Of a stretch of DNA of 64,000 nt, positions 14,221 through 23,234 are shown one piece after another. Made by a program: the position numbers and the translations under genes. The stretch covers positions 1 through 64,000 of the IMG/VR virus record IMGVR_UViG_3300023172_000011. The stretch is one strand, 5' to 3'. How positions within the stretch are numbered: position 1 is the first letter of the stretch; every line of letters starts with the position of its first letter. Origin of the DNA: a virus. The notes beneath the pieces were generated by a model. It had not been told where the DNA came from. It was given only the letters and a program-made list of their open reading frames with translations, and did no database searches.

Positions 14221-15187
14221 TTATAATTTTAGATCCTTCAAAGTCAATGTTAAAATCCACGTAATTTTGTTTATATTTTCTCCTAAACTCTTTCTTATTC
14301 ACTTTATCAGATAATATGCCAAATATGAAACCTGCACCGCCAGATCCTAATAATTTTCCGCCAATCATACCATCTTCCGATAACTGTGAATAAAAATTGT
14401 TTATGCGGTCATTACTTATTAAGTTAGATATCTGTTTTTTATAGTTCCAAGATTTGTCGAGGAGCGATGCAATATTTTCAATGTTAGCCTCTTGAAATTG
14501 TTCATAAGCCAAATGTGATAATTCTTTAATCTTGTGCTTATGCTCTTGGGAAGAATTAATATTGTAAGATTTAGCAATTTTAAAAGAATGCCTTGTGCTG
14601 CCCGTATAAATTAGGATTGATCTTTCTAAGAAATTTTTCAAAAAATGCTCACAGATAGGCAATGGCTTGACATGAAAAAAGCCATTTTTTTCAATAGATA
14701 TTGAGTTAATACCTCCATATGCAGACCAAATTTGATCCTGAATACCTCCAGTCTCCATCAGTATATTCCGTTCAACATTTATTGCTTGTTGGGATAGTTC
14801 TTTTTTAGTGACATATTTATTACTCAGTCTATGCAAGCAGTTTAATAAGCCAACAACAAATGCAGACGAAGATCCAGTTCCAGTTTGAGCCGGAAGATCC
14901 GCATTATGAGATAGCTCTATGCCATATCTGATAGATAAAAAGTCTAGACAGCCCCTAACTCCGTCATGGTTGATTTTTGAATTATTATTTACAATTTCAG
15001 TTTTTGAATATGATAATTTACTTTTGTAATCAAATATGGATGGAGTTTTTCTTACAGAAAGGTAGCAGTATTTATTAATAGCGAATCCGATTAATAAGGA
15101 TTCGTGCTTAGAGAAATACGATTCATAATCGGTAGATCCTCCAAATAAAGATATTCTAAAAGGCGTTCTACTGATAATCATAATCAA
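14213..15187 (-). CDS. GHMP kinase, heptokinase (HddA)-like
   Basis: 324 residues of the GHMP kinase family, closest in motifs to D-glycero-alpha-D-manno-heptose 7-phosphate kinase HddA: RTPFRISLFGGSTDY at the N-terminus, the phosphate loop LPAQTGTGSSSAF (98-110), METGGIQDQIWSAYGG, and GGKLLGSGGAGFIFG near the C-terminus. It would phosphorylate C1 of a heptose or similar sugar phosphate. The start may be at either of two ATGs (15187 or 15181). The downstream HAD phosphatase and nucleotidyltransferase complete an activation route. Confidence 0.8.
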   Translation of the reverse strand: MIMIISRTPFRISLFGGSTDYESYFSKHESLLIGFAINKYCYLSVRKTPSIFDYKSKLSYSKTEIVNNNSKINHDGVRGCLDFLSIRYGIELSHNADLPAQTGTGSSSAFVVGLLNCLHRLSNKYVTKKELSQQAINVERNILMETGGIQDQIWSAYGGINSISIEKNGFFHVKPLPICEHFLKNFLERSILIYTGSTRHSFKIAKSYNINSSQEHKHKIKELSHLAYEQFQEANIENIASLLDKSWNYKKQISNLISNDRINNFYSQLSEDGMIGGKLLGSGGAGFIFGILSDKVNKKEFRRKYKQNYVDFNIDFEGSKIINE

Positions 15188-16140
15188 TAATTTCTACAAC
15201 GAAGTTCGTCAGACTTTGACATTAATCTATAAAAGTTGACCATTTGATTAACGCCAAACCTCAAACTAACTGATGGTTTCCATCCTAAAGAGTACAGCTT
15301 TTGGCTACTAACTAAATAATCTCTTTTATCTGGATCGGTACGATTATCTTGAGTTACAAAATCTGAGCCAACAATTGAACATATTTCCTTAACTAAATTT
15401 TCTTTAGTTGTATTTAAAGAATCATTTCCTAAATTAAAAACTCCATGTATGTCTTCACTCTTTTTATATGTTATTTTATCAATAATAAAGTTAAAAGCTG
15501 AAACTATGTCATCTACATGAATATAGTTTCTCCTGAAGTGACCATCAAACAAGAATATTCTTCCAGTTTCTAATGCTGTTTTAGTTAAATTATTAACAAG
15601 AAGATCCGTTCTGGGGCGATAAGACCATCCAAATACTGTAGCTAAACGAAAACAGGTAGACTTTTCATAAGTCATCAATAAATTTTCAGAATCTTGTTTT
15701 GTTTTTGCGTAAAGTGATAAGGGATTAGATGGAGTTTCTTCTGTACAAATTTCTTCGCCGGTTGAGCCATAACCAGAGTTTGTATTTGGATAAATTATAT
15801 GTTGATCTTTAAGATACGGCAATAGTTTAGAAAACCATTCAAAGTTGATTTTATATGTTAGCTCTGGATATTTGTCACATAGCGGAGCACCAACCAGTGC
15901 GGCAAGTGGAATAATAATATCTGCATTTTTTATAGCATCTTTTAAATTTTCAGACCAACTGGTAACGTCTTCAACAAAAAATTTTGATACACCAATAGAA
16001 TTGCACGCCACTTTACTAACAAGCGTCCCCTGATCATAAAAAAGATTATCAAAACCTATAACATTGTGACCGCGTTTTACTAAAAAATCGAATAATTTAC
16101 TTCCAATATATCCAGCGGCACCAGTAATAACTATTTTCAT
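15184..16140 (-). CDS. NAD-dependent sugar epimerase/dehydratase (SDR)
   Basis: 318 residues, extended short-chain dehydrogenase fold. The NAD loop is G7-AAG-YIG13 and the catalytic pair is Y144-AKTK148, with the Ser/Thr partner in the NTNSGYGSTGE stretch before it. The family includes UDP-galactose 4-epimerase, sugar 4,6-dehydratases and heptose epimerases; the exact reaction cannot be read from motifs. It overlaps the kinase gene by four bases and probably works on the same sugar nucleotide. Confidence 0.8.
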   Translation of the reverse strand: MKIVITGAAGYIGSKLFDFLVKRGHNVIGFDNLFYDQGTLVSKVACNSIGVSKFFVEDVTSWSENLKDAIKNADIIIPLAALVGAPLCDKYPELTYKINFEWFSKLLPYLKDQHIIYPNTNSGYGSTGEEICTEETPSNPLSLYAKTKQDSENLLMTYEKSTCFRLATVFGWSYRPRTDLLVNNLTKTALETGRIFLFDGHFRRNYIHVDDIVSAFNFIIDKITYKKSEDIHGVFNLGNDSLNTTKENLVKEICSIVGSDFVTQDNRTDPDKRDYLVSSQKLYSLGWKPSVSLRFGVNQMVNFYRLMSKSDELRCRNY

Positions 16141-16170
16141 ATTAGTTCTCTATTATTGCATGTAAAAAAA

Positions 16171-16686
16171 TTAGATATAAGAATAGATAATTTTAAATAT
16201 TTCACATTCTGCTTTTTTCACAGACTCAAGCCATTGATTGACAGAATTGGAGCCAATATAATCTGTAATATATTTATGACAAACAAAATTAACACCAAAA
16301 TTATGACAGACATGAGCAATAGCAAAACTCTCCATATCTACGAGATCGGGTTTATCTAAATATAGATTTTCATTATCAACAAAAGAATCAGATGAACCAA
16401 TAGTTAAACCATCTTTATTAAAGACATATCTTTCATTATTAAATGAATCATCTCCATCTAGATTTACAAAAGTACCGCACTTATGCATTCCAGAATAAGC
16501 CTCATTAAAACTTCCAGCGGTTCCTACATTAACAATCAAATCAAGATTATTACCCCATTGAGTGCATAGTTTAGTAGCCCACATAGCGGCGTTCGTTTTG
16601 CCAATTCCTGTAAAAATAACACTGTCTTCGACTATAGACGGACAATTTGGTAGCTCAAGTTCACTCGCTATTAAAAAAAATTTCAT
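16171..16686 (-). CDS. Nucleoside phosphorylase/nucleosidase-like protein
   Basis: 171 residues, shorter than most family members (about 230). It has IFTGIGKTNAA, VGTAGSFN, DMESFAIA and a terminal YITD, which match the MTA/SAH nucleosidase group in its binding-loop and catalytic Glu/Asp regions. In a glycan operon it might hydrolyse S-adenosylhomocysteine or 5'-deoxyadenosine left by the methyltransferase and radical SAM enzyme, or act on a sugar nucleotide. It overlaps the aminotransferase-like gene by four bases. Confidence 0.7.
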   Translation of the reverse strand: MKFFLIASELELPNCPSIVEDSVIFTGIGKTNAAMWATKLCTQWGNNLDLIVNVGTAGSFNEAYSGMHKCGTFVNLDGDDSFNNERYVFNKDGLTIGSSDSFVDNENLYLDKPDLVDMESFAIAHVCHNFGVNFVCHKYITDYIGSNSVNQWLESVKKAECEIFKIIYSYI

Positions 16687-17816
16687 TCAAAAAATTCCTT
16701 CATAACTCTACAAATTCTTTGAATGTTTTCTTCATTCATATATCTATGAGTACCAATATGCAGTCCATTGTTCCCACACCACACAGCATTATTATATCCC
16801 TGTGGTTCGGATAAAACGTCTTTTAATGATGCATGACTGCCACAAAAACCAAAATTTCTTTTCCAGTGAATGTTATTAGAGGTCATCAGTTTTTCTAGTT
16901 CTCTACATGATTTTTTAGAATCTGGCTTTACTGTAATGCTAAAACCATGAGGCATAACTTCCATATAATCAGGCTGACTACTAAACCAAGCTAAATCTGC
17001 ATATTGTTCAGAAAACTTTACAAGTTCAGTCCATATCGCTTTTCTTTCGGAAATATTTTGTTGAAATTCCTCAATAGCACCAAGAGCTAAAGATGCACAA
17101 AGGTCAGTTGTTTTAAAATTACTCCCAAATCTTATATGGTCAAAATACGCTGAATTAGGATGTCTGCCGTGAGATCTAATACTAATGAGCAGATCACGAA
17201 GATTTTCATCATCTGTATAAATACAAGAACCTTCACCGGCCTGAACAAGATGAGCCTGAAAAAATGAAGAACAACCTCCTATAGCATACTTATGGCTAAA
17301 CTCTCCATTTATTTTACTACCATAGTTCTCACATGCGTCTTCAAACAATACTAAGTCATATTTTTTAGCAATAGTTCTAATCGCATCCATCTCAGATGGC
17401 CTACCCATAGTGCCTACAGCATAGATCGCAACGACATCATCATCAACAGCATCCTCAATTAATTCCTCATTTATATTTAAAGTTTCCGGCTTGATGTCCA
17501 CCCATTTAGGAATCAATCCACCAGACACAATACCTGTAGTATTGGCTATAAAGGCTAAAGCTGGACATATTACTTTGCTTTTATTCCTAATAACAGGACG
17601 ATTACATATTTCGGGCAATGCCATAGTCATTGCAGCTATTGACGAAGTGCCGCTACTTGTTGCTACTGCGTATTTTGTTCCCATCAATTCAGCAAATTTT
17701 TCTTCAAGTAGTTTAGTTTTTGGACCCATCGAGGCCCAATTAGTATCTAAACAATCTTGAACATGCTTTTTTGCCGAATTGTTAATTCTCAATTCACCGA
17801 ATTCTATTCTTTTCAT
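16683..17816 (-). CDS. DegT-family PLP enzyme with His for Lys, 3-dehydratase-like
   Basis: 377 residues of the DegT/DnrJ/EryC1/StrS fold. FED160-ACENYGS holds the Asp that contacts the PLP nitrogen. In the lysine motif, where aminotransferases read SF-x3-K-x4-GEG, this reads SFFQAHLVQAGEG, with His189 in place of Lys. The same change marks the PLP/PMP-dependent sugar 3-dehydratases ColD and RfbH (E1). I therefore expect C3 deoxygenation of a 4-keto sugar nucleotide rather than transamination. RfbH needs an iron-sulfur reductase and ColD does not; no such reductase gene is in the operon, favouring a ColD-like reaction. Confidence 0.78.
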   Translation of the reverse strand: MKRIEFGELRINNSAKKHVQDCLDTNWASMGPKTKLLEEKFAELMGTKYAVATSSGTSSIAAMTMALPEICNRPVIRNKSKVICPALAFIANTTGIVSGGLIPKWVDIKPETLNINEELIEDAVDDDVVAIYAVGTMGRPSEMDAIRTIAKKYDLVLFEDACENYGSKINGEFSHKYAIGGCSSFFQAHLVQAGEGSCIYTDDENLRDLLISIRSHGRHPNSAYFDHIRFGSNFKTTDLCASLALGAIEEFQQNISERKAIWTELVKFSEQYADLAWFSSQPDYMEVMPHGFSITVKPDSKKSCRELEKLMTSNNIHWKRNFGFCGSHASLKDVLSEPQGYNNAVWCGNNGLHIGTHRYMNEENIQRICRVMKEFFE

Positions 17817-18702
17817 TTTTAATAAACCTTATAATTTTTTCTTTTGATGGAGGAAGATTGTCTAAGTGCTTTGCAAATCCTGAAGATCTTTCTTCCAGAC
17901 CCATAGTTGATACCTTAGCTGATGATTCTAGCATTAGTTTTTGAGCAAGTGTTGAAGCTATTCCATCTGGAAAATCATCATCGAGAACAAGTCCGCGACC
18001 AGCAATATCAAGTGCTCTCGCCCAATTCTTATTTACATCAAATGGCTTTAAAACTTTTTGATGATAAACAGCAACCTTAATACCTTCTTTGAATAATTCC
18101 CTAGAAGCTTCCATTGCTGCAAATCGGCAAATAGAAATAGGAAACAATACAAAGTCAGGTTCATAAAAGTCTACATCTTCAAGTTCCTCTGTATTATTAT
18201 ATGCCCCTCGATGTTCAGAAACATAAAAAACATCGTCATCTTTCATGAAATCCTGATAACATTGCTCGTATTCTCCGGGAGTCATTGGCGAGTAGATTTT
18301 AACACCGGGCATTCTATGATAAAGAGAATGATGGGAGCTACCAGCTACTGGACCAATTGCCCCCTCCATAGCAATACTCCTCACAAAAATTGGGCACGGA
18401 ATATTCCACATGTCCTTACTTTTACAGGCATAGTTTAATATACTAACGCAATTATACCAGTTAAAACCTTGATATCTTATGATATACATAGGTCTTCTTC
18501 CTGATAGACCAGCACCTGTAACAATTGCACCTCCTGCTACATCAGCCATAGAAAGTTCAACCATACCATCTTCTTCATACATTTCAGGTAGGGTTCCACC
18601 AACCCACCCAACGGCGGTTAGACACTGACCAAAAGCCAAACCTCCACCGTCTAGATGATTAGCTACGGTATTTTTTATAGTGTCTCTAAGCGTGATTGCC
18701 AT
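17794..18702 (-). CDS. TPP-dependent E1 beta-type subunit
   Basis: 302 residues resembling the beta subunit of pyruvate/acetoin dehydrogenase E1 or a split transketolase C-half: an N-terminal Pyr-binding region (GLAFGQCLTAVGWVGGTLPEM, ELSMADVAGGAIVTGAGL-x-GRRP) with a SHHSLYHRMPGVKIYSP loop, and a C-terminal transketolase-C domain (VAVYHQKVLKPFD). It pairs with the next gene. In the absence of E2/E3 genes the pair most likely transfers a two-carbon unit instead of feeding a dehydrogenase complex. It overlaps the PLP enzyme gene by 23 bases. Confidence 0.78.
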   Translation of the reverse strand: MAITLRDTIKNTVANHLDGGGLAFGQCLTAVGWVGGTLPEMYEEDGMVELSMADVAGGAIVTGAGLSGRRPMYIIRYQGFNWYNCVSILNYACKSKDMWNIPCPIFVRSIAMEGAIGPVAGSSHHSLYHRMPGVKIYSPMTPGEYEQCYQDFMKDDDVFYVSEHRGAYNNTEELEDVDFYEPDFVLFPISICRFAAMEASRELFKEGIKVAVYHQKVLKPFDVNKNWARALDIAGRGLVLDDDFPDGIASTLAQKLMLESSAKVSTMGLEERSSGFAKHLDNLPPSKEKIIRFIKNEKNRIR

Positions 18703-19469
18703 AGTTTTTCAAACCTTTCAATGTCTTCCGATAAATCTTCATGCTTTAATAAATCTCTTGTTTCACCATCTGTTCCAGCACCTGCGTGCCAAAACATTCT
18801 GACGGTATTGATATTAAGTAATTTTGGAGCAGAAAAGTCCCATCCACCGAGGCAATTAAGTATGTCTGTAGGATTGTCAGTTATATTATAAGATTCAACG
18901 TTCATTGCTTGAGAGACATTACAAATATCCCAAGATCTTCTGATTTTCTTTTCTGTTAAAATGGAAAGGTTGTTGTCCTCAACCACAAACAGAATTGGAA
19001 GATTTTTTGTTGCTGCCCACCCGTATGCGGCTAGAGCATAGTCTTCCTCGCCTGCGGCATCCCCTACGAATACAACTGTGGGTTCGTTGGTGGCATAACA
19101 ATACCCAACTCCAATAGGAACATTGCTTCCCATCAACCCATCGTGACCAAACATCTTAATTTCTGGACTATGTATAGATGCGGAACCTCCCATACCTTTC
19201 GCACATCCAGTTTCCAAACCAAGAAGTTCATCAATAAGCTGTGTAGGATCTCCACCAAATGACAAATAAGTAGAATGACCTCTATGTTGACCAAAGATAG
19301 CGGGTGTAATTCCTCGATCTTGAAAATATGTACTAATAGTCGCCGGGATCATTTCTTGACCAGCGGATAAGTAGACAGGGATTTTAATATTGCCAGCTTG
19401 TATTTGACTAAATGTGACAACCTCAAATGCTCTACACATTTTCGCCTTGTTCATGATTTCATTTAGCAT
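18675..19469 (-). CDS. TPP-dependent E1 alpha-type subunit
   Basis: 264 residues matching E1 alpha subunits and transketolase N-halves: GQHRGHSTYLSFG, CAKGMGGSASIHSP, and the thiamine diphosphate motif GDA with NN about 27 residues later (VGDAAGEED to VEDNN). Length is below the roughly 320-360 of dehydrogenase E1 alpha. With the beta-type neighbour it should form a heterotetramer that generates a TPP-bound carbanion. Together with a keto-sugar-forming dehydratase, this suggests branched-sugar synthesis, an inference. Confidence 0.78.
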   Translation of the reverse strand: MLNEIMNKAKMCRAFEVVTFSQIQAGNIKIPVYLSAGQEMIPATISTYFQDRGITPAIFGQHRGHSTYLSFGGDPTQLIDELLGLETGCAKGMGGSASIHSPEIKMFGHDGLMGSNVPIGVGYCYATNEPTVVFVGDAAGEEDYALAAYGWAATKNLPILFVVEDNNLSILTEKKIRRSWDICNVSQAMNVESYNITDNPTDILNCLGGWDFSAPKLLNINTVRMFWHAGAGTDGETRDLLKHEDLSEDIERFEKLWQSRLETL

Positions 19470-20062
19470 GTTATAGCCAACCCCTCTATTTTCTCAGAGA
19501 TTTCGAATTTTTCAAGCAACCGCTTCATGTTATCATAGCTAATAATATCTCCGGGTCCAGCGACACTATTACCTTCATAAGAGATAGATCCATTTGTTAT
19601 CATGAAGTTATCAAAGTCCAGTTTTTTATTTAGTTCCGCAAACCAGACATAAGACACGCCTACAAAATCACCTTTCATATCCAGAGGTGTTACATCCACA
19701 CCTTCCTCTCCCATTTTAATAGATCCCGCCCTGCCATAAGAATCCTCTAGTCTCACAATATCTTCTTTGTCTACTGGAGTTTCTATTTCAAGAAGTTGTA
19801 GTAAGTGAGGGGTCATTGACTTTGTCTGATGAAACACACCATGACGAATCATGATTTTTTCACCATGAAACAACTTGTGATCACTACCAAGAAAAGAAAC
19901 CTTGGCAGCACCGTCTAAAACAACAAGACCAGTCTTCTTATTCGGATGGCTATGCAGAGATGTGTTTTGATAAGAATTAATAAACAAGTGCCATATAGCG
20001 ACATCGTCATTCTTATACAAAAGATACTCATAACCCCAAGGTTTTTTTACAGATTCAACCAT
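19463..20062 (-). CDS. Cupin protein, phosphomannose-isomerase-like
   Basis: 199 residues with a double-stranded beta-helix. It begins with KPWGYEYLLY, as in type II phosphomannose isomerase cupins, then has LHSHPNKKTGLVVLDG and HGVFHQT as the two metal-binding cupin motifs. The C-terminal 80 residues (SYEGNSVAGPGDIISYDN) form a second cupin-like part. It may isomerise or epimerise a sugar phosphate or organise one. It overlaps both neighbours slightly. Confidence 0.65.
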   Translation of the reverse strand: MVESVKKPWGYEYLLYKNDDVAIWHLFINSYQNTSLHSHPNKKTGLVVLDGAAKVSFLGSDHKLFHGEKIMIRHGVFHQTKSMTPHLLQLLEIETPVDKEDIVRLEDSYGRAGSIKMGEEGVDVTPLDMKGDFVGVSYVWFAELNKKLDFDNFMITNGSISYEGNSVAGPGDIISYDNMKRLLEKFEISEKIEGLAITC

Positions 20063-20585
20063 TGAATTTTTCCATTGCTACTCGCATCCATTCACCCATA
20101 TCATCATAGTGGGCACATGACACAAGATTACCGTCTTCAACAACACCCCTTGAATACTCAGCACCAGCATTACGAATGTCTGGCTCAATTGAGTAATATC
20201 CTGAGCATTTTCTATCACGAAGAACATCTGCTGTTATTAAAAGCTGACCTCCATTACAAATACACATCGTAGGTTTGTCAAGCTCAAACCACCTCTTAAC
20301 GAAATTTACAGCATTAGGCTCAAGACGTAACTTCTCAAGTGCTTTGACACCTCCGGGAATACAAAGCAAATCATAAGATTCTACATCAGAAACAAGCAAA
20401 TCACTTGTAGTATAGTCTGAAACTACATGAGCACCCAAAATACCGAATATTCTTTCCTTTGTCCCATTAGCACAAACTTCTACATGATACCCATGCTCCT
20501 GTAAAGCATAAAATGGATATATGACTTCATGATCTTGAAATTTTTCAAACGTTAAAATTAATGCTTTTTTAGTTGTGTTACTCAT
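20055..20585 (-). CDS. DJ-1/PfpI family protein
   Basis: 176 residues, flavodoxin-like DJ-1/PfpI fold. The nucleophile elbow is MCIC110-NGGQLL, with an IPGGV loop before it and a SCAHYDD stretch near the end. Members include glyoxalases, chaperones and small-molecule hydrolases. A DJ-1 protein within a sugar operon is unusual; it might detoxify a reactive keto- or dicarbonyl sugar intermediate. It overlaps the radical SAM gene by four bases. Confidence 0.7.
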   Translation of the reverse strand: MSNTTKKALILTFEKFQDHEVIYPFYALQEHGYHVEVCANGTKERIFGILGAHVVSDYTTSDLLVSDVESYDLLCIPGGVKALEKLRLEPNAVNFVKRWFELDKPTMCICNGGQLLITADVLRDRKCSGYYSIEPDIRNAGAEYSRGVVEDGNLVSCAHYDDMGEWMRVAMEKFNG

Positions 20586-22057
20586 TGCAGGATCTTTCTT
20601 TGTAATTTAATACTGGTCATTCTATGGATATTTTTACAGGCTTCTTCACCGTATTTATTTCTCATTCTATTCAGCACACCCGGATTCGTAAAATATGCGT
20701 CAAAGAAATAATCTCGAAACGCTAATACTTCTGCCGAGGTGAGAAATTCAGTACTATCTGGTATATGATTATAGCTTAGAAATCCAAACTCGCTATACTT
20801 TTCTGGCAAATATCTACCCTCTTTCTTAGCATTGAGATAAAGAGGACTTCCGGGTAATGCGGTAGAACAATACACGTTCATATTAGCTAAATCAAGTTCA
20901 AACGCAAGATTCATAGTTTGTTGCATAGTTTCATAATTATCTGTTGGCAGTCCAACAATGAAATTACCTCCCACACCAATATCATGTTTTACAATTTCAT
21001 CAACAACTTCTCTAATGTTGACCTCTTTGAATCTACCCTTATCAATTTCTTGTCGAACGGTTTGATTGGCAGATTCAATTCCTAAAGCTAAATGACGAAC
21101 GCCTGCTTTTCTAAGGGTCTCAAGATATTTAGGTTTTGCTGTGTCTACTCTACTATATGCCCAAATATTAAAATCTAATCCACGATCAATGATTAATTCA
21201 CATAAAGTCATGAAATGCTTGGGACGATAGACAAACATTTCGTCGGCAATCTTAAGATGCTTAACACCCTTATCCGCTAGATACTCCAGTTGCTTTATCG
21301 TAAATTCTGGAGACCAGTATCTGAATACATTGAAGGAATCAGAAGCTAAATTAAAGTCATTAGAAGTTCGATTGATTGAGTTAATCATACAAAACGAACA
21401 TTTAGCAAAACACCCCAAACTTGTATAAATACTTGCAAAGGGAGATGTATTACCTTTAAAGTTAGTATGCCAAGTGCTAGTTCTATAGTTGTCCAGACAT
21501 GGCATTAAGTCATAAGCTACGCCGGGAAGGTCTTGCTCTAATAGATCTTGAGGAACAATTCTTTCTGGTGGATTGAGTTTTATTTCTCCATTATCTCTAT
21601 AGGCTATTCCATTAACCCCGCTGATGTCTTTCAGATCTGTTTTTAAAAGATTCTTAAGAGCATAAACACCTTCGTTAGTAAATGCAATGTCTATTTCTGG
21701 GTGCTTCTCAAGAGTCTCTAGAGGTAGAGAATTTACGTGCGGTCCTACAAAAGCAATCTTTCTGTGGGCAATAATATTTGAGGCATAGGTTGCACCTTCC
21801 ATAGCAGCAGTGGATGCGTTGGGGTTTTGCCCCGTCACCACAAACAATACAAGATCAGGATCAATTTGATCCACATCATCAATGAATTTAGACTCAGAAG
21901 GTCTTGTTATCTCCATGTCATATATCAGAACATTATGTTCTTTTCTAACAGCATTGGCTAAAAGTCCCGCCCAAATATTTGGTTCTCTAGCAGCAAAGTC
22001 AGTTTTAAGATCTTGATACAACCCGGCTGAGCTGGGACATACAATCAATAAATTCAT
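20582..22057 (-). CDS. B12-binding radical SAM enzyme
   Basis: 491 residues. The first 150 resemble the cobalamin-binding domain (LIVCPSSAG, VTGQNPNAS, IAFVGPHVNSLP). The radical SAM core starts at about 205 with C216-x3-C220-x2-C223 for the 4Fe-4S cluster, and continues with typical core strands (HLALGIESANQTVRQEIDKG, GVGGNFIVGLPTD). This class performs methylations and rearrangements at unreactive carbons, so C-methylation or another radical step on the sugar is plausible. It is flanked by the DJ-1 and RmlC-like genes with four-base overlaps. Confidence 0.85.
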   Translation of the reverse strand: MNLLIVCPSSAGLYQDLKTDFAAREPNIWAGLLANAVRKEHNVLIYDMEITRPSESKFIDDVDQIDPDLVLFVVTGQNPNASTAAMEGATYASNIIAHRKIAFVGPHVNSLPLETLEKHPEIDIAFTNEGVYALKNLLKTDLKDISGVNGIAYRDNGEIKLNPPERIVPQDLLEQDLPGVAYDLMPCLDNYRTSTWHTNFKGNTSPFASIYTSLGCFAKCSFCMINSINRTSNDFNLASDSFNVFRYWSPEFTIKQLEYLADKGVKHLKIADEMFVYRPKHFMTLCELIIDRGLDFNIWAYSRVDTAKPKYLETLRKAGVRHLALGIESANQTVRQEIDKGRFKEVNIREVVDEIVKHDIGVGGNFIVGLPTDNYETMQQTMNLAFELDLANMNVYCSTALPGSPLYLNAKKEGRYLPEKYSEFGFLSYNHIPDSTEFLTSAEVLAFRDYFFDAYFTNPGVLNRMRNKYGEEACKNIHRMTSIKLQRKILQ

Positions 22058-22554
22058 GAGAATATACCTTCTTCTTTTTGCGACAAAAAGTCTCGTGCCG
22101 TAGCATCTCTATGAGACAAAATCACATAGTTAGTATCACACCATTCAGCATCTATAGTTGGATCATCGTATTTTACAGTCCATTGATCTTTTGGAGAAGT
22201 ATAATACTCACTCCATTTATAGCTCATTATACATTGATCTGATAGACATTGATGAGCATTTAACTGTCCGGGTTCAACAAGAATAGAATCAACTTCTTTA
22301 TTATTGGCATCCAGTAAATACCGGGTGGTTTTTTCTGTTTCTATATCAAAAGTCACAAACTGCATTATTCCGTAAATACAGGTAACTAATTTATAGGTTT
22401 TATCATCTCCATGAAATCCACGAATTGTTCCGTATCTAGATTGAGATATTTTATCTTGAACAAACTGAATATCATAATCGTAATCTGCAAATGTGGTGTA
22501 AAGAGAACCTCTATTGTCTATGTGTTTGATTTCTGTTATTATTTTTGTTGACAT
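22054..22554 (-). CDS. RmlC-like sugar epimerase
   Basis: 166 residues from the ATG at 22554, chosen for the GGAG site just upstream. It matches dTDP-4-dehydrorhamnose 3,5-epimerase proteins: HIDNRGSLYTTF, the RGFHGDDKTYKLVTCIYG strand with the catalytic His region, QLNAHQCLSDQC, and a YKWSEYY stretch. It would epimerise C3 and/or C5 of a 4-keto sugar nucleotide made elsewhere in the operon or by the host. Length is near the usual 180. Confidence 0.78.
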   Translation of the reverse strand: MSTKIITEIKHIDNRGSLYTTFADYDYDIQFVQDKISQSRYGTIRGFHGDDKTYKLVTCIYGIMQFVTFDIETEKTTRYLLDANNKEVDSILVEPGQLNAHQCLSDQCIMSYKWSEYYTSPKDQWTVKYDDPTIDAEWCDTNYVILSHRDATARDFLSQKEEGIFS

Positions 22555-22580
22555 TGTAAACTCCAAGCTTGTTATTAGAG

Positions 22581-23234
22581 CTAAGATATATTATTAATAA
22601 ATTCATTTATCTTCATTATATCACGATTCAAACATCTATTATCATATCTATTATAATGGCCTACTTGGCTACAAGACATTCCATAGTCAAATATAGATAT
22701 TGGAACATCTTCATACTCAGCTAGGTTGGAGTTGAATATGATTTTTGAAAAAGCTATATCAGCACCCGGACCAGATACTTCCGAAGGCATATAAAAACCT
22801 AAAGCATTAAAAAGAATTCTACTTATTAAAGGGTAACAAGCAAACCTATGTTTTAAATGATCTTCCCAGTCAGCTTTAGCATTTCCAATAGCCCAATTTT
22901 CACTACATATTCCATAAAATAACTTGTGTTTATGTTTGAGTAAAAGACTTTGATAATCACCAGCATCTACAACTTCTACATCATCATTTAATGATAGTAT
23001 AAAATCTCCATTACATTCTTTTGCTATCGGATTTATGTATCCTGAATGTCTATTCTTTTGTCTTGAGAATTCAAAGATATTTGCATTATGAGATAGTGCT
23101 ATTTTTTTAGTATTATCATCATCTGAATCATATCCTACGCAAATTTCAACATCTGTCAAATATTCCTTTATAGAAGTGAGGCATCTATCAAAGCTATCAT
23201 GCCTATCTCTACTAACAATTATTACAGATAACAT
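22581..23234 (-). CDS. Family 2-like glycosyltransferase
   Basis: 217 residues, GT-A fold. MLSVIIVSRDRHDSFDRCLTSI is the typical nucleotide-binding start, followed by GYDSDDDN and a FILSLNDDVEVV stretch as the D-x-D-like metal site near residue 98. It lacks transmembrane segments and acts in the cytoplasm, adding one sugar to a growing glycan. Donor and acceptor are not readable. Confidence 0.7.
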   Translation of the reverse strand: MLSVIIVSRDRHDSFDRCLTSIKEYLTDVEICVGYDSDDDNTKKIALSHNANIFEFSRQKNRHSGYINPIAKECNGDFILSLNDDVEVVDAGDYQSLLLKHKHKLFYGICSENWAIGNAKADWEDHLKHRFACYPLISRILFNALGFYMPSEVSGPGADIAFSKIIFNSNLAEYEDVPISIFDYGMSCSQVGHYNRYDNRCLNRDIMKINEFINNIS

